NCBI GenBank assembly: GCA_023055355.1
Contig: JALJCS010000001.1
Location: 108,764,881 to 108,828,880 of the forward strand
Direction: 5' to 3'
Origin: Agelaius tricolor
Taxonomy: Eukaryota; Chordata; Aves; Passeriformes; Icteridae
DNA: 64,000 bases
Part shown: one piece after another, positions 38,237-51,560 of the stretch
Layout: the number at the start of each line of letters is the position of its first letter
How positions within the stretch are numbered: the first letter of the stretch is position 1
The notes under the pieces: generated by a model
Seen by the model: the letters and a program-made list of their open reading frames with translations, nothing else
Told to the model about the DNA's origin: nothing
Databases searched by the model: none
Translations under genes and position numbers: made by a program

Positions 38237-40852
38237 TCTTCAGCTGAACAATCAGAGATTCTAAAGACAAGAAATGTATGCATGCTTGAAGAAAGGAAAT
38301 GCAGCTTTACTGTAACTGTTTGTTTTGAGAGTAATTCCTGAGAAATCATTTTCTGTTCATAATGGGTTTCTTTTCCTCTTAATCTCACTCTCACTCACCA
38401 GGAACAGAACTAACCACAGAGATTTCTAAAAGTTTATCGGTGATCCCATATTTTCGCCCTCCAAAACACTTTCTGCATGGCTTTTCATCTCTGTGACCCA
38501 GCTGCCAGGGAGGTTTTTTTATGTCATCTAAGTCCCCTATCATGTAATCCCTTAAGCATATGCATTATTGCATTACCTGAGGATGCCTAATAAATCCAAA
38601 CATCCCAATGAATGCCAGGAATTTTGGGGCCCCAGCTTCTGGAATTATTTAAATTTATATCATGCTGAAAATCTAATGTATTTTTCATATGCATCTACCA
38701 AACTCCATAAACTATCAAAAATGGCAGTGGTTTCTTTGATAGGATGCTTCACCATGACAGTGTTCCTCTAGTGATGTCCTCAACAGTGGGACCAACTTGC
38801 ACCTTTAGCTTGAGTCAACAGCCCTGTCCCAGGAGACAGCAAGTGCACATTGCTAACACAGTAGAAAAGAGCTGGATTTTGACATTTTTCTCAGGCCTCA
38901 AAAGTCCTAAGAATACTTCTCTTTCATTAGTCTGTCAGATGGTACAAGATTTTATTTTCCTGTGGTTCTCCATACCCAAGTGTTAAGGCCTTTCTGTAGA
39001 GATAGTGCTTTGACAAGCAATGTTTTGCTGTTTCTCAGTACACAGCCACTGCTTCAGTGGAGGGACAATAAATCACTCCAATCCTCATTTTTACACATAT
39101 TTGGAGCTTTATTAAAATGGAGAGGAACACAATGCAAGGTATCACACAGGACAAAATAAAAAAGACACATTTGGGAGAATTTCACCTCTACACTTTCCAA
39201 ACCAACAAAACCATGAAAGCATGAAAGATCAAGAAATCTAAGCAATATTTTTTGGCCATTGTGTCTTACTCGGCCAGTTTCTTTCATAGCCTTCATTGTA
39301 AATTCCTTACCCAATTCCCCTGCAATCTCCACACCTCCTAGATTAGAGAGTGAGCAGTCAGCACTCCTCCAAAGCCACGTGCCACTTGCTGGGCATTACT
39401 GGGACAATGTCAGCAGCACGCTGCTCTTGGGTACCTGTGGGTGAGCTGTGCTCCCAGAGCAGGTCTGCATGGCCTGTTGGGCCAGGACACTTGCCTTCTG
39501 CTGAGCAAACAGAGAAAATCAAAGTGGCTTCTCACAGTGCCCAAGTTACTCACGGCTGCTCAGGGGATGACAGGAGGAGCTCTCACAGACCTGCTGCCTG
39601 TCCTGAGGGGCTGGGAGTGTTGCATCACTGACTGGCACAGGAGTTGTGACCCACAGTCCCTGTCTGTGACCAAGCCATCAGTCAGAACGCAAACCAGGCT
39701 CAGGTTCTGTCACTAAGCATGAGATACAACTCCACAGACTTCAGCTGACTGAACAGATGCAGTGCAGGGCCTCTTGCCCTTCAGTGAGGGGGAGATTCCA
39801 GTGCCTTCCGAAGGCAGTCCAGCTCACCCTGCCTCAGAGAGGTGTCTCATGCAGGAAGGATCACTCTTTCTTCAGAGCTACTCATTTCCCAAAGTTTATT
39901 GGAGAGACAGCCTGGATAACATGTTCAGAAGGGTCCCACCTTTTAGGAGTCATGCTGCAGCTCTATTAGCATTGGTGTGTGTGCAGCTTAGAATGAAAGC
40001 AAAGGTGATGGTTAAGCTGTTTTTTTCTAGGCGGTCTGGCTTTCTTCTGCTTTGAAAGGACTGGTATTGCAGTAAGACATTTGAGTGTGTGGTAATGCAG
40101 TGAGATAGCCCCACACCCAGTCACCTGAAAGCAGCTGGCATTTAGCCCAGTGACTGGCAACATCCCTTAGGTGTGGTGCTATCTCCCAGTATCACCCCAC
40201 CCTGACACGTCCAGCATTTCATTGGCACAGGCTTTAAGGTCCAGTTCTGCTACCCTTACAATGAGTAAGGGTGATGAGATCTAGGTCTGAGTGAATGAAT
40301 ATTGCCGTAATTGCAGCAGCATTTGTGCCAGTGAAAACTCCAAATCAGAGCTTTGAGAATAAGGAACTAATTGGCTGCTAACAGTTTCAGTCTAATGACC
40401 TCTTACCAGAAGCTCAACAGTGCATTAAGGTTTATACCCAGGGTTGGTTAGATTAGTTTCAATTTCAGGTAGTGGGTATCTATCCAATTACTCTCCTCCT
40501 CCTCGCTAGGAGTAGAGCACATGGCATTCCTTCTGCTACTGGATGTGCTAAGAGCATGTGAGTTGGCAACTTGGGCTGAAAAGCAAATTAGCATTATGCA
40601 AACTGCAGGATTCTGGCACTCACATTAGGATCACTGATCTGGCAAGAAATCCTGCCAAGCTACCAAGCTTTCCTGAGCCCAGAGAGAGCTGCAAACCCTA
40701 ATCCAAGAGACCAGCTGACAATAACAAAACAAAAAGAGATTGCGGGGGAGGGGGAACAATTCTTAATTGTCTGGGAGGGTACTGGTGGGAGCTTGGAGGT
40801 GGATTTCCTATAGAGACCTGACTCTTGTATTGCAGTGAAGAACTACAGATAG

Positions 40853-40948
40853 AAAGGTGAGAGAGAGAAATGTTAGAGAGGAAGGAAGGGAAATATTAAG
40901 GAGGGTAAGGAAGAAAGAAAATGGAAGGGAAGGAAGGAAGGAAGGAAG
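40853..40948. repeat. Purine-rich tract with (GGAA)n
   Basis: Impure GA-rich sequence ends in a GGAA tetranucleotide run at 40924-40948. It is complementary in composition to the pyrimidine tract at 26.3 kb. The Glu/Arg/Lys-rich frame through it is an artefact. Confidence 0.9.
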
Positions 40949-43900
40949 TGTTGGCACCCAGCTGTTCGTGGCTGCCTGTCTGCTGGCATTGCGGCCGGGC
41001 AGTGGGCCAGCAGAGCAAAAAGAGGTAAACCCACTTTGCCACAAAGATACCCTCAATTAATGGGCTCATCTGTGTGATGGACCAGCTGGGACCTTGGTCC
41101 TGATGCCCTTTTGCTGACTGAACACAGGGGCAGCTGCTGCAGGAGTGGCAGACGACAGCAGGGCAGTAATACCTTAAAGCACTTCAGCCGGATTCATCAG
41201 AATTCATCTGTCTTCAGGGCTTTTTTAAGGCATTCACTGGTAAAGATTTTTATTTTTTTTTTCAGGTGCTGAAATAAGCTGTTCCTGTTGGTTTTGTCTG
41301 GTCTATGAAAGCAGGACAAGGTCAATAATCTTTACATCTTAGTTTGGATGGAAGGGAGAGGGAAACTAGAAGAAAGTGTAGAGCAGTACCTAAGCCTCAG
41401 TGAAAACCAAAGGGAGTTGTACATCTGTCTGTGACTCTGTGCCTGAGAAATTATTTCTGTATTTCAGCTTTAGTAGGTATGCTTCTTTACACTCCTAGCC
41501 CCAGCCAGCACCCACCCCTGTTTGTACTAACACCGTGCACGTGCAGCAAAAACACTGTGTGAACCCCCAAAGCCTTTTGCAGTTCTCAGATGGTAAAATA
41601 TAACACATGAGGGTCAGACAGCATTTAGGTATAGTTTTATGCTACCAGTTGCATCAGGTTTTTCTCTAATAGCCAAACACCTGTTGCATTATGAAAGAAA
41701 TTCTATACTTTTTTAATGAAGATTTTTTTTTTTTAATGGCAAGATCTAGCAGTATAAGTAGCTCTAGAACACCTGGTAATGATTCTTCACATTACTGGGG
41801 GAAAGTAAATTTGTAGCTTTGTTGAGAGTAAGACAGGGTAAGAAAGATGTTCCTAAGTGACAAGGTGATCAGAGGGACAGAAATAGGAGCCTCTTTAATG
41901 GAGTTTTTTATCAAGCTATTATACGATTGTATATACTTAACATTGAGAAATTACTCTTTTTCCCTTTGCTCATGGTTTTCTCCATGCAAAGGCTGCAGAG
42001 GAAAATGCAATGGGTTGAGTCCTCTGATCCCCTACCTCTCAATGGCCATCAAAGTTCAGTGTAGTTATCTCTACACTAAGCTCTACAAACTGTGCTTTTA
42101 CCTCTTGACCAGTTCAAAGTCCTTTATTTTCAGTATTTATTTTGCAACTGTTTCAGTTCAGTGCATTAACATGAGAACATGAGACACAGCTTTTCAGCCT
42201 GTTGCTATTATTTCAAGGACCTGGCCCAGTGCTGTGAACCCAGGAGGCAGAATGTACCAACTCTTTGAGGGTTTTGTGTGGAAGTCATTAAACCAAGGCA
42301 GTGGAATTGTTTCATTTACTTCATTAAATTTGTAATAAGTTTCATTAATTTCCTCTGGACTTTCATTACAATAGGAAGAAACTGAGTCAAGTTCTGGATT
42401 TCCATTTCTTATGAAACAACTGTGTTTGCTTTTATTTCAGCTGGATACACAGTTCTGCATCTGCTGTGCCAGACTCTTTCAAGTAAACTGACAGAGAAGA
42501 TCTACTTTTAGACAGACTTTTCTGATCTGTTTCCTTTTCTCTGATGGAAGGGCTCCCAAAACAGCATCCAGAAAACAGGAACCAACCTTTGATTTCTGTG
42601 CCTTGAGTTTTCTAATCAAAACCCCAAACTAGGATCACAGGAAATAGGGTGCACCATTCCACAGTTACATGTTTGCAGCAATACTGCTGGGAGAAAGTTG
42701 AAGATTTTATTACACATATCTAGGTCACAAGGTCAAAAGTAATATGCTTATGCTGAGAGGGGAGGTAACCCAAGTGCCTCTGGATAATATGATTTCATGA
42801 TGGCAGGCAATCTTCCAGATTTCATTGAGTTTCTTGAGAAATCCTGGTTGGCAATCAAGTATATGTTTCCACACCTCCTCCTTACAGCACAGCAACTTGT
42901 ATTTTAGGTTTTTGAAAAAATCTAATCCCTCTCATCCAGGTAAAATGATGTAGCATATTTGACTTCCTCCTTTACTAAAAAGGAATGAACAAGCCAGGCA
43001 ACACAAAGCAGGGTTTTAACCACCTCTGTTTCTGACCTTTCAGGAGGGTACAGGCAAGCTGATCCTCCACTGTGTTTCCTCTACCACACACTGGTTTCTC
43101 TATTTACATCACAACCTCTTTGTGCAGTGTAATTGTCTAGCACAATGGGGCCCTCAGTGGGAACCTCAAGGTATTTCCATCATAAGAATAACAAACAACA
43201 GCAAGGAAGAAGAACAAAAGGAGAAACACTGCGATTACAAGAATAGGTCCAAACTTCATCAGACTGAAGAGTTTCAGGATTTGGGACTCTTCAAAAATAG
43301 AAGCAAATGAGAGAGTCCAACACTGGCTTTTATCTTGAGCTGTGATGTGTGCCTCCAAAGAATCATGGCATGCACTGTATGCATTGCTTCTATTGTTAGA
43401 ACATATCAAAGTGAGAGTACAGTGAAGTTCTAGAAATTGTAGCGTGTCTAGCATCATCACAACCACACGTTACATCTTGCCTTGCACAGTCTTCTTCCCA
43501 ATATTTATGTTTTGAAAATCCAGTTAGGAGTTTTTACTCCTTTCCTACAAATGATTTATTTTGTTTTCTTGGAACAATAGGTCACATTGTTTTTCTCCTT
43601 CGGAGCTTTCACTTTGATGTGTTGGCTTTGACTGCTGGAGGAAATGTTGTGGACCAGAAAAGAAGCATTGCTGTGGTCCAACTTCACTGTAAACAGCAGG
43701 TGCAACAGCTGCTGCAGGAAAGCCACTCGTTTTCCTGCTCTTTCTCAGGGATGAAAGAGGGGGATGTAGCAACTTATTTTTCTGGAAAATCTGAGACATA
43801 GGAAACAAAAATAAAGACACAGATTGAAGTGTTTCCTTTATTTGTCAAAAGTCTCGACATGCAAAATAAAGAACATGTAAATACTGTACTTTAATATGTA

Positions 43901-46194
43901 AATACTGCATGCAAGTATGCAAATGCTTCACCTGGATATGATAGGCTTGGTGGTATCTGTAAATCTGAGTACACCAGGCCAAACACTCAGCTGAGCTATA
44001 ATTTGAACTGCCTCCTCAGCAGAGCTGAACTAATTTTCACCAGCAGTTATGTGTCAGACTCTTACAGTGATGTGCAGAACAGTAACAGTAATTTGTCTTC
44101 TATACAATCTTAAAGGGAAGGGTGCAGAAGAAACTGCTTGCACATATCAGTACTTCCCATGCTCAGAACATATGGTTAATTAATAAGCCCTTAATTGTAT
44201 GTGTTTCTCACAAAGAGGTCTGGGGCAAGGTGTAAAACGTGCGTGCAATTCTGCGTGTGTTCATAGTGACCCTTGCTCTGGAGCTGCAGGGCACAATTCC
44301 CCTAGCCCTCTGGACAACATGGGTTATGGCCTGCTATGCTTCTCACAGGTCCACAGCACTCCAGTTTCAAAGAGAATCTACTTAAAAACTAAGGTTTTCC
44401 AGAATTTGTAAGGCAGCACTAAATTTCTCTGTTGTCTCATACTTTCCAACAGCTGAGTTTATCAATAGAGATGGTCTTTAGGAAATCAGTCAGCCACTGT
44501 CAGCACAGGTATTGGAGTCAAGGAAATTCAATTTTACCCCTAACTATGGAAAACAGGATAAAATTTTGTGTAGGAGCTCATCCATGAGTTCTGCTACAAT
44601 TCTGGTCCCAATAAATCTTGTTATTTCTTTCATGAAAATGGTTTGACAAGCAACGTAACTGGGATCTACGTGCATCTGTGTTGAATATATTCTTTCTTAC
44701 CTATGCTACCAAAAGCAGTCCAATATTTGTGTAAATAACTCCACCCCTTGCTGATAAGTGCTCTCACTTGTAGAGTTTGTAGTAAAGAGGAGACAGGCAG
44801 TCACCTCTACAGTATCTAATGAGCATCTGGCAGGGCTGCTGAAGCTAAAGCTTTGGTGCTTCGTTTCATCAGGTGAAGCACTGAAGCCACAGAGAACAAA
44901 GTGGGGATGGAAACATTTTGTGACAGTCACACAGGCTCTCCTTCTTGCACTCTTCCCCTCTGCTCTGGACTGCCAAAATCCTGGCTCCACCAGACATACC
45001 AAGAGTACGTTTTAAACAGGGATGTTAATCCTACTCAGAGCAGGATTAGCTGCCCCTGAAGCCTCTGAATGCCAACCAGATGTTGTTGTGCAGCTGGCAA
45101 AATGCCCAAAGCAGCTTTTAAATTCCTTTTTCTCTTTTAAGATGGAGGTCTCTTACCAGAAAGCAATATGCTCTGGGAATCTCAAAGGATTACAGATCCA
45201 TCACAGGAGATGGCTCATTTTCACCCACTTGTAGTCTACTGATGCCAATCAAAAGACTCTCAGACTATATTCCCTGGTATTAATAAACCAGGGAAGTTTA
45301 CTGGCACAAGACTATCCCACATATCTTTAGCATGCTTCAAAGTCTGGTCCCAGCTCTCCCTGACACTGCCCAGGCAGCATTGAGACATATGACCCATGGG
45401 TTGTCATTCCCAATGACAAATTGGTTCTGGTCACTCTGCTCTTCTGGAAGAGGAAGGGAGCTGAGAAATATGGGCATACACTGTACTATCAGAATTTGAC
45501 ATCAGAAGCAGACAGTGGTCCTTGGTTTATCTTATTTACTGCAGTAGACATGGCCCAGTTGCCTTCAGTGATCATTGGATTACACACAGAAAAAGATATA
45601 CAATAGATTTTAAATGTTAAAGACACTCAGCCCATAAACTTGGTTAAACTGGAGCTAATTAGATACCAACAAGAGCATGCTGTGCTCCATGCCCATACCA
45701 ATTCATATTTCATCTCTTGAAACCATGTATCTCTAAAGGGATAAATAAATGAGAGTTCATAAGTTGCAGATTGATTTTCCCTACCTTACAGGCCTCTTCT
45801 TGTGGTAAAGGAATTGCATCTCTAGAGGAGATTTGGAAATGGGTCTTGGTGGCAGGCAATTTCTTACCAGGTAGCTTTTCTTGTCAAATGATTTGGACAG
45901 GACCTTGTAGTCACCTCAGCACTCCAGCTTCTTCTGTACAAACTGTTGTACAGCACACTTCTGGCTGAACTTCTGCCATCCAAGCACAGGTCATATGTGC
46001 AGGCTTCCCCTACTTAATCACGTAAAAAAAGAGCCAAATTTCTGAACCGGTTACCACAGACCTCACCTTATTTTCCCAAGCTCACTCAATCACTCAACAT
46101 ACCCTCTTCTATCTTGTTTTTTCCCTCCACCAATCACTCATTCATCCATGACTCGCAGCCTTTTCCATCCTTTCCAAATTGCTGCTTTTTGCTG

Positions 46195-46262
46195 ACACAG
46201 CAGCCTACTTAGATAATGAAAATCAAATTGCTGTAATAAGATAATGCCATGCTTTTCACTAA
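46195..46262. other. Possible regulatory stretch with paired GATA cores
   Basis: Two 'agataatg' motifs lie about 27 bp apart on the same strand, with an intervening 'aaatcaaattgc'. This spacing and sequence would suit a GATA-factor-bound element. Motif matches alone are weak evidence. Confidence 0.15.
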
Positions 46263-47567
46263 GAACAAATAGAAGCAGAACTTAGAAGAAATCTGGAGGA
46301 TTAGGAGCAGGGATGTTATTATTGGTTAACTCCAAATGCCTGAGACAATCTGCCAAATCTTCTGAGTGTGCCTCACGTTGTTAAATTATCCTGAGATACT
46401 TTATGCTCCAAGAAGTTGGCAGAGTAGCCTCAGGTAAAGAAGTGTCTTTCAGCACATATAGAAAAAGCCCTGAAGAGCCCTTGATGTAAGGAGAGTGTGT
46501 TGAAACACGTAGCTGGAGCCAAAGAATGTATCTGTAAAACAGAAACAAATCTAATAATAATTATATTACTAATGTACTGGGAGTTTTTACAGCATTGGTT
46601 TTAGGTGTTTTTAAATGCTGATTTGTAGTGAAAGATCATAAATATTTGGAGGGGGTATCTGAAGTCCTGCAGTAATCAAGTGCAGACTTTAGAAATAGTT
46701 AGCAGTTGTTCAAATTCCTTTGTAGGGCTGGATAGCAGCTCTTGATATGAAGTGGTGTTATCTTTGACTGCTTATGTACCTCTTGTCTATACTTAGTGTG
46801 TTCAAGGCTGAAGGTGATCCTCTCAGACATGTTAAGAACCTTAGTGGTATTTGGGCTCTTGCAGAACTTTCAAAGCTTTCAAATCTCCTACCATTTGATT
46901 TGCAAAAGTAAATCTATGCTGCTGAGTTACAGAGGTGATTTCAATTCTGACTGGTTGTAAGAAAGACCAATGGGAAATATCTGTCCATGATCCCACTTCA
47001 GTGCTCTCACTGATTTTGGATGCATTATTCAAACTTGCACTCTTCTTTCTGTTGCTGATGCTTTTGTGTCAGGGAATGAAGATATGGTTGCTGACTAGAG
47101 TGCAACTGTACCTACTGTTCCATTACACAGAGGATTTTGTCTTTTCTAGACATGCAGTCTTGTTTTCAGACCACTTACTTTTTTTCATGTTGAGTAAAAT
47201 TGAGCAATTCAGCACTTAAATGCAAGAAAGTAATGATGCATTCCTAAAGTAAAATGTACTTTGTTCTAGAGGTGTATAGCACAGTTCACAGAAACAAGAT
47301 GTCTGTACCCAGATAGTTTACTGAAGTGGTGTTATTTATCTTAACTCCATTTAAATATCTTAAATTGAGTTTCTTACTCATGTAATAGTCAATGGGAAAA
47401 GAGAGGAGACTCCAGAGGCCGAAATACACCCCGGTTATTTTAGATTTTGATCTTAGGCTGGAATTATAAAGTCAGTCTGGATAATCACCTCTGATTTAGA
47501 CAGATAGAGATGTCTGAAGTTGGACAGGCAATTCCCAAGAAGAAGCAGACATCTAAGACATATCTAA

Positions 47568-47586
47568 GCTCTCTCTAAGAGAGAGC
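47568..47586. repeat. Perfect 8-bp inverted repeat (hairpin)
   Basis: 'gctctctc', a 'taa' loop, and 'gagagagc' form an exact stem. It lies in CT/GA-rich local sequence and may be chance low complexity. There is no U tract or gene to suggest a terminator. Confidence 0.85.
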
Positions 47587-48365
47587 ACTTAAGCAGATAT
47601 CTGGGAGATAGCTGGAATTATTCATCCTCCTGTTGGAAGAATTGACTCTGTGACAACTCTCCTCTGTTGACTGGACTGAAGAAGCATGCATTTTGCTTGT
47701 CACTTAATCTTGGACTCCATGGAGGCATGGCCGATACAGGAATTTTAGGGTAAATCATATTCTCACCTTCAGCCGTGGAGGGCTACATCTACAGTAAGGA
47801 AGTGTAATCTGGAAAGGCAGCATAAGGAACCCTGTCCAAGCCTCCCTCAACAGCAAACAGGCTCTCAAGGCTGTTCACACAAAGAGTTTCCACAGGTCAG
47901 AGTTGGAACAAGGGCATTTTGATGGTAAAGAAATATATAACCTATTGTCCCAGAAAACAGGTTAAGGAGCTTTGTGAGCAATTAGTATCTTCCAGGTTTC
48001 ATGCATGGATCTGGGGAAACTCTTTAACAATTTCAGTAGGAAGCTCTGCCCAGCTACTCTGATATATCCATTATTCCAAGAGTATTTTCCTTGCTATAAA
48101 GGGAATCCCAACAAGTCCTAAAGCATAATCCTCTATCTGCTCCAAATGTGAGTGTAAATGTGAATAAGAGGCAGACAGCGTGAATTTTGTACTGCGTGAT
48201 TTTTCTATTTTAAATAGTTTCACCAGCGTGAGGTCTGGCTTTCACTTTCTAATGCAAGCTTCTAATAAGTTACAAACCTCACTGAAATCTCTCCCTTCCC
48301 TCTACCAGCTAAAAGGGTTGACTTATTTACATCATATACACCTAATATAACTGACTCTGTTAATT

Positions 48366-48400
48366 CATGCTTATGGGATGAAAACCATGCTTATGGGATG
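48366..48400. repeat. Short direct repeat (15 bp, period 20)
   Basis: 'catgcttatgggatg' occurs twice exactly, separated by 'aaaac'. It is a local duplication of recent appearance, given perfect identity. Confidence 0.9.
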
Positions 48401-51400
48401 TTTCTCTGAGAAACATATCTGGGGACTCCACAATATCTGATTCCCTTCAAGAATAGGAGAGTTTTGTAGCTTTGTCACAGGACTTCCCAGATGCTGGGAA
48501 TGGAATACAGGCCATGGGACCAGCTAGGTTTGGTGGGGAGCAATGTAAAGCTGGTAAAAGTACAAGTGAATGAGGGAAAATGCTCCCAGAATCATGAAGA
48601 AACTTCTGGAACAAAATGAGACCTCTCCTACGACTCTGAGGTTGGCTCTCTTGGGTCTCCTTCCTCTGGATGACTCTGTTTCTTTTCACCAACAGAAAAT
48701 TCTCACTATTCACTTCCCACATGCTGCTCTAAGCGTGTTATAAGGCAACAGAAATCAGAATAGGTCCCCATGGTACATTATGGATTTCAGAATTCTCACA
48801 GCTGTCACCAGCCAAAGACTGCTTTACAGATTAAGAAAGAAAAGTAAGCTGTTAAAAACAAGGAATGTTTTGGCTAGGGTCAAAAGTATCACCCACCTCT
48901 GTGGCCCTGCCCCTGTGCAGAGGTGTACACATGCTTCATTTCTCATACTGTGGGTGCTCTCGATCACTGCCACGCACATGAATCAGTGTTTGCAGGGTCA
49001 CAGTGAATTGCTGGCAAAATGAAAGTTCCGGGGAAGTCTAGCTAAAAAACCTGTGACTCATTTAACATATTCACTAAATAAATATTGTATTAAGTGTAGT
49101 CAGTATTAGAGGGTGATATCATGAGCTCTTATACAGATCCAAGCCTTTGCATACATTTTTTTCAGCTTATGGCTGCCTCTTGAAGCCTCTACACCCCATC
49201 TTTCCAAGCCAGAGCTTCCACAATTGTTCTCTGCTAAAAGTACAGTTCAGTGGAAACTAGATATTCACAGTATAGTTAAAAATCCACATTGTTTTGACTG
49301 TATTTCCTCAAGCAGAAATAGATGCTAAGCTTTAAAACCAAACATTCGTTGTGAACCAGTGCACTGAGGTTTAGACATGTCTCATCTACCTAATTAGAAT
49401 CCTCTAAAACTAGACACTGGTAGCTCAAAAGTAACACAACAGAATGACACAAGGACAGGGTACTGACTTGCCTCAGGTGAGCTCCATTGTGGACTAAAAT
49501 TGTGTTTGAGCATATATGTGTGTGGGTATAAGCAGCTCTGTAAGCTGTGGTTAGAGCCATTGTGGATATTTTATATTATCACACTGATGCCAGCACAGAC
49601 CTCAGACAAATCCCAATAATGAGCAAGAATTCAAGTCAAAATCCAAGAACATACTTGAAACTCAAATCCACTTCTCTTTTGCTCAAAATCTAACAATCTA
49701 CCATATAATTACTCTCTAAATAGAAAAGGCTTTAAAGGCATTGAGCTATAAAGGCTTACATCTTGAAAAGCTGATTAGTAACGCGGCTATATATGTAACC
49801 AAATTTTATGGTAGACACCTTTATAAATTAAGTTTTAAAATGTGTCTTGTATTTCAAAATAAGGAGACCTAAACATTCTGGATAAAATCCTGGCCTTTTG
49901 AAGTCACAAGCAAAATTTGTGTTTATCAGAGCAGGTACAGAATTTAATTCCATGTACTTTGTGTATGCCTAGATTTTGATTACATTTTTTCATTTTGCCA
50001 GTAAGCAAAGACATAGAGGTTTCATATCAAACCCATGGTCCACCCTGCTAAAATGGTGCCAAGCCACTGGAGCTGAAGAGCAGCCAAGAAGTTTCCAAGC
50101 TGCAAAGTTCTGGTAATTGTTTGATGGCTTCACCTGTGTCCTGGCAAAGTTTGGTGTGATCCAGCACTCCTAGCTCTGCTTCTCATCATCAGCTGGTATT
50201 TCTCTTCACAATAAGTTTAGAACAGTGTGTGGCATTAAAATCTGAACAAATACCCCACAGTAAGTATTGAATTTATGAAACCATATGTCTTACTGTAATG
50301 AAGTCAACTGTCCACATCATGAAGTCATTACCTGTCCTTGAAAAAGAGATTGGCTTTATGTACACACATATACATATATATTTGTCATAAATACACTGTG
50401 ACTTCTTAGCCTTGCTTAATTTTTGCACATCCAGGATTGTCTCGTGGCTTTTTGCACTTATAAAGCACATTTCTTTTCATCGTGCTTCTTTTACAATAAA
50501 AGTTTGGTTGCTGCCCAGATTTTTTTGTGGGTGAGAATGCCAGTTCTCTAAGAAAAAGCCTTAAAACACAAAGAATGGGAGTTTTGCTGCTCTCAGTTCA
50601 AGAAAGCCCACACTAAGATTTGCCTAAGATTGAAAGTACAAGTTATGCACTGTAATAACATTAATGACAAGGGATAGACTTTTTCTAAATGAATCAAACA
50701 TTATCAAATCATAAATGACTTTGTAATTTAGTGACAGAAACTACATAATAATTTCATAGAAGAAAATCATGCAAATATTAGCCATTAAGTAGATCATAAA
50801 ATTACCAGTGTAATAAAGAATAATTGGAAACTGTGATATTGAAAGCTATGTTTGCATTGAAGATGCAGTTGCAGTGCCTATTAGACAGCAGAGTGGGGAA
50901 ATGGAGAAGGGAAGGAGGCAAAGACATTGTGGTGATTTCATACACGAGGAACCGAGGAATCAGCTCACAGCTAGGACATGGAAACTGAGACCTCTGGATT
51001 GTCCCACATGCAATCACAAAGCTATTCCCCTCCAGACCTCCTCTCTAACACTTTCCTAAGCAAGCAGCTTACTGGCACGAAGGACAGCTGCAAGGATACA
51101 GGGAGCAGAGGCAGCCTGGGCTTCCCAATCTGCAGCAGTGCATTTCCCAGGACATTCACTGGAACTGAGAGCTGCAGCTCACTCTGTGGAATGCGGCCAG
51201 GGGGGGCCTGGCTTGATGTCTTGTCTGCAGTTGCTTCAGAACAACTAATTTAATGGTAATGATGATACCAGTATATCTGAACAGGACAGAGGTTAATTTA
51301 ATTCTGTGAAGAGGTGCATACCTTAGCATAATGAAACCATTATGAGAAGCATTTTTTGCCCAAATCAAGATAAGGGCAGATTGGAATGAGAATCTTGCAG

Positions 51401-51430
51401 CCACATGGGTAGGGAAAACAGTCCACTAAA

Positions 51431-51560
51431 AATGTGGGATCGGAAGGTAACGCGGTCCTTTCATCTCCCACTCACTAATTATGCATGAATATAGGCCCAG
51501 GATAGTTTTCACTGCAGGCAATGAAAAGTATCCTATTAACTTCCGTGGCCTTGAAGTAGA
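51431..51560. other. Possible conserved non-coding element
   Basis: This is non-repetitive sequence with rare CpGs retained ('atcggaaggtaacgcgg') and an 'actaattatgcatgaatat' motif cluster resembling homeodomain/POU sites. Retained CpGs in AT-rich vertebrate DNA sometimes mark constraint. This is impression only. Confidence 0.2.

Larger units (their letters stand above)
34861..40850. other. Unique non-coding sequence, about 6 kb
   Basis: No gene is recognised. Notable contents are a C-rich tract at 36956-36980 and a pair of diverged direct repeats at 36859-36955 and 38148-38236. There is an A run near 35679-35691, and GC-richer sequence at about 39.35-39.95 kb with overlapping frames of 70-97 codons. 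None of the frames resembles a known protein. Confidence 0.5.
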
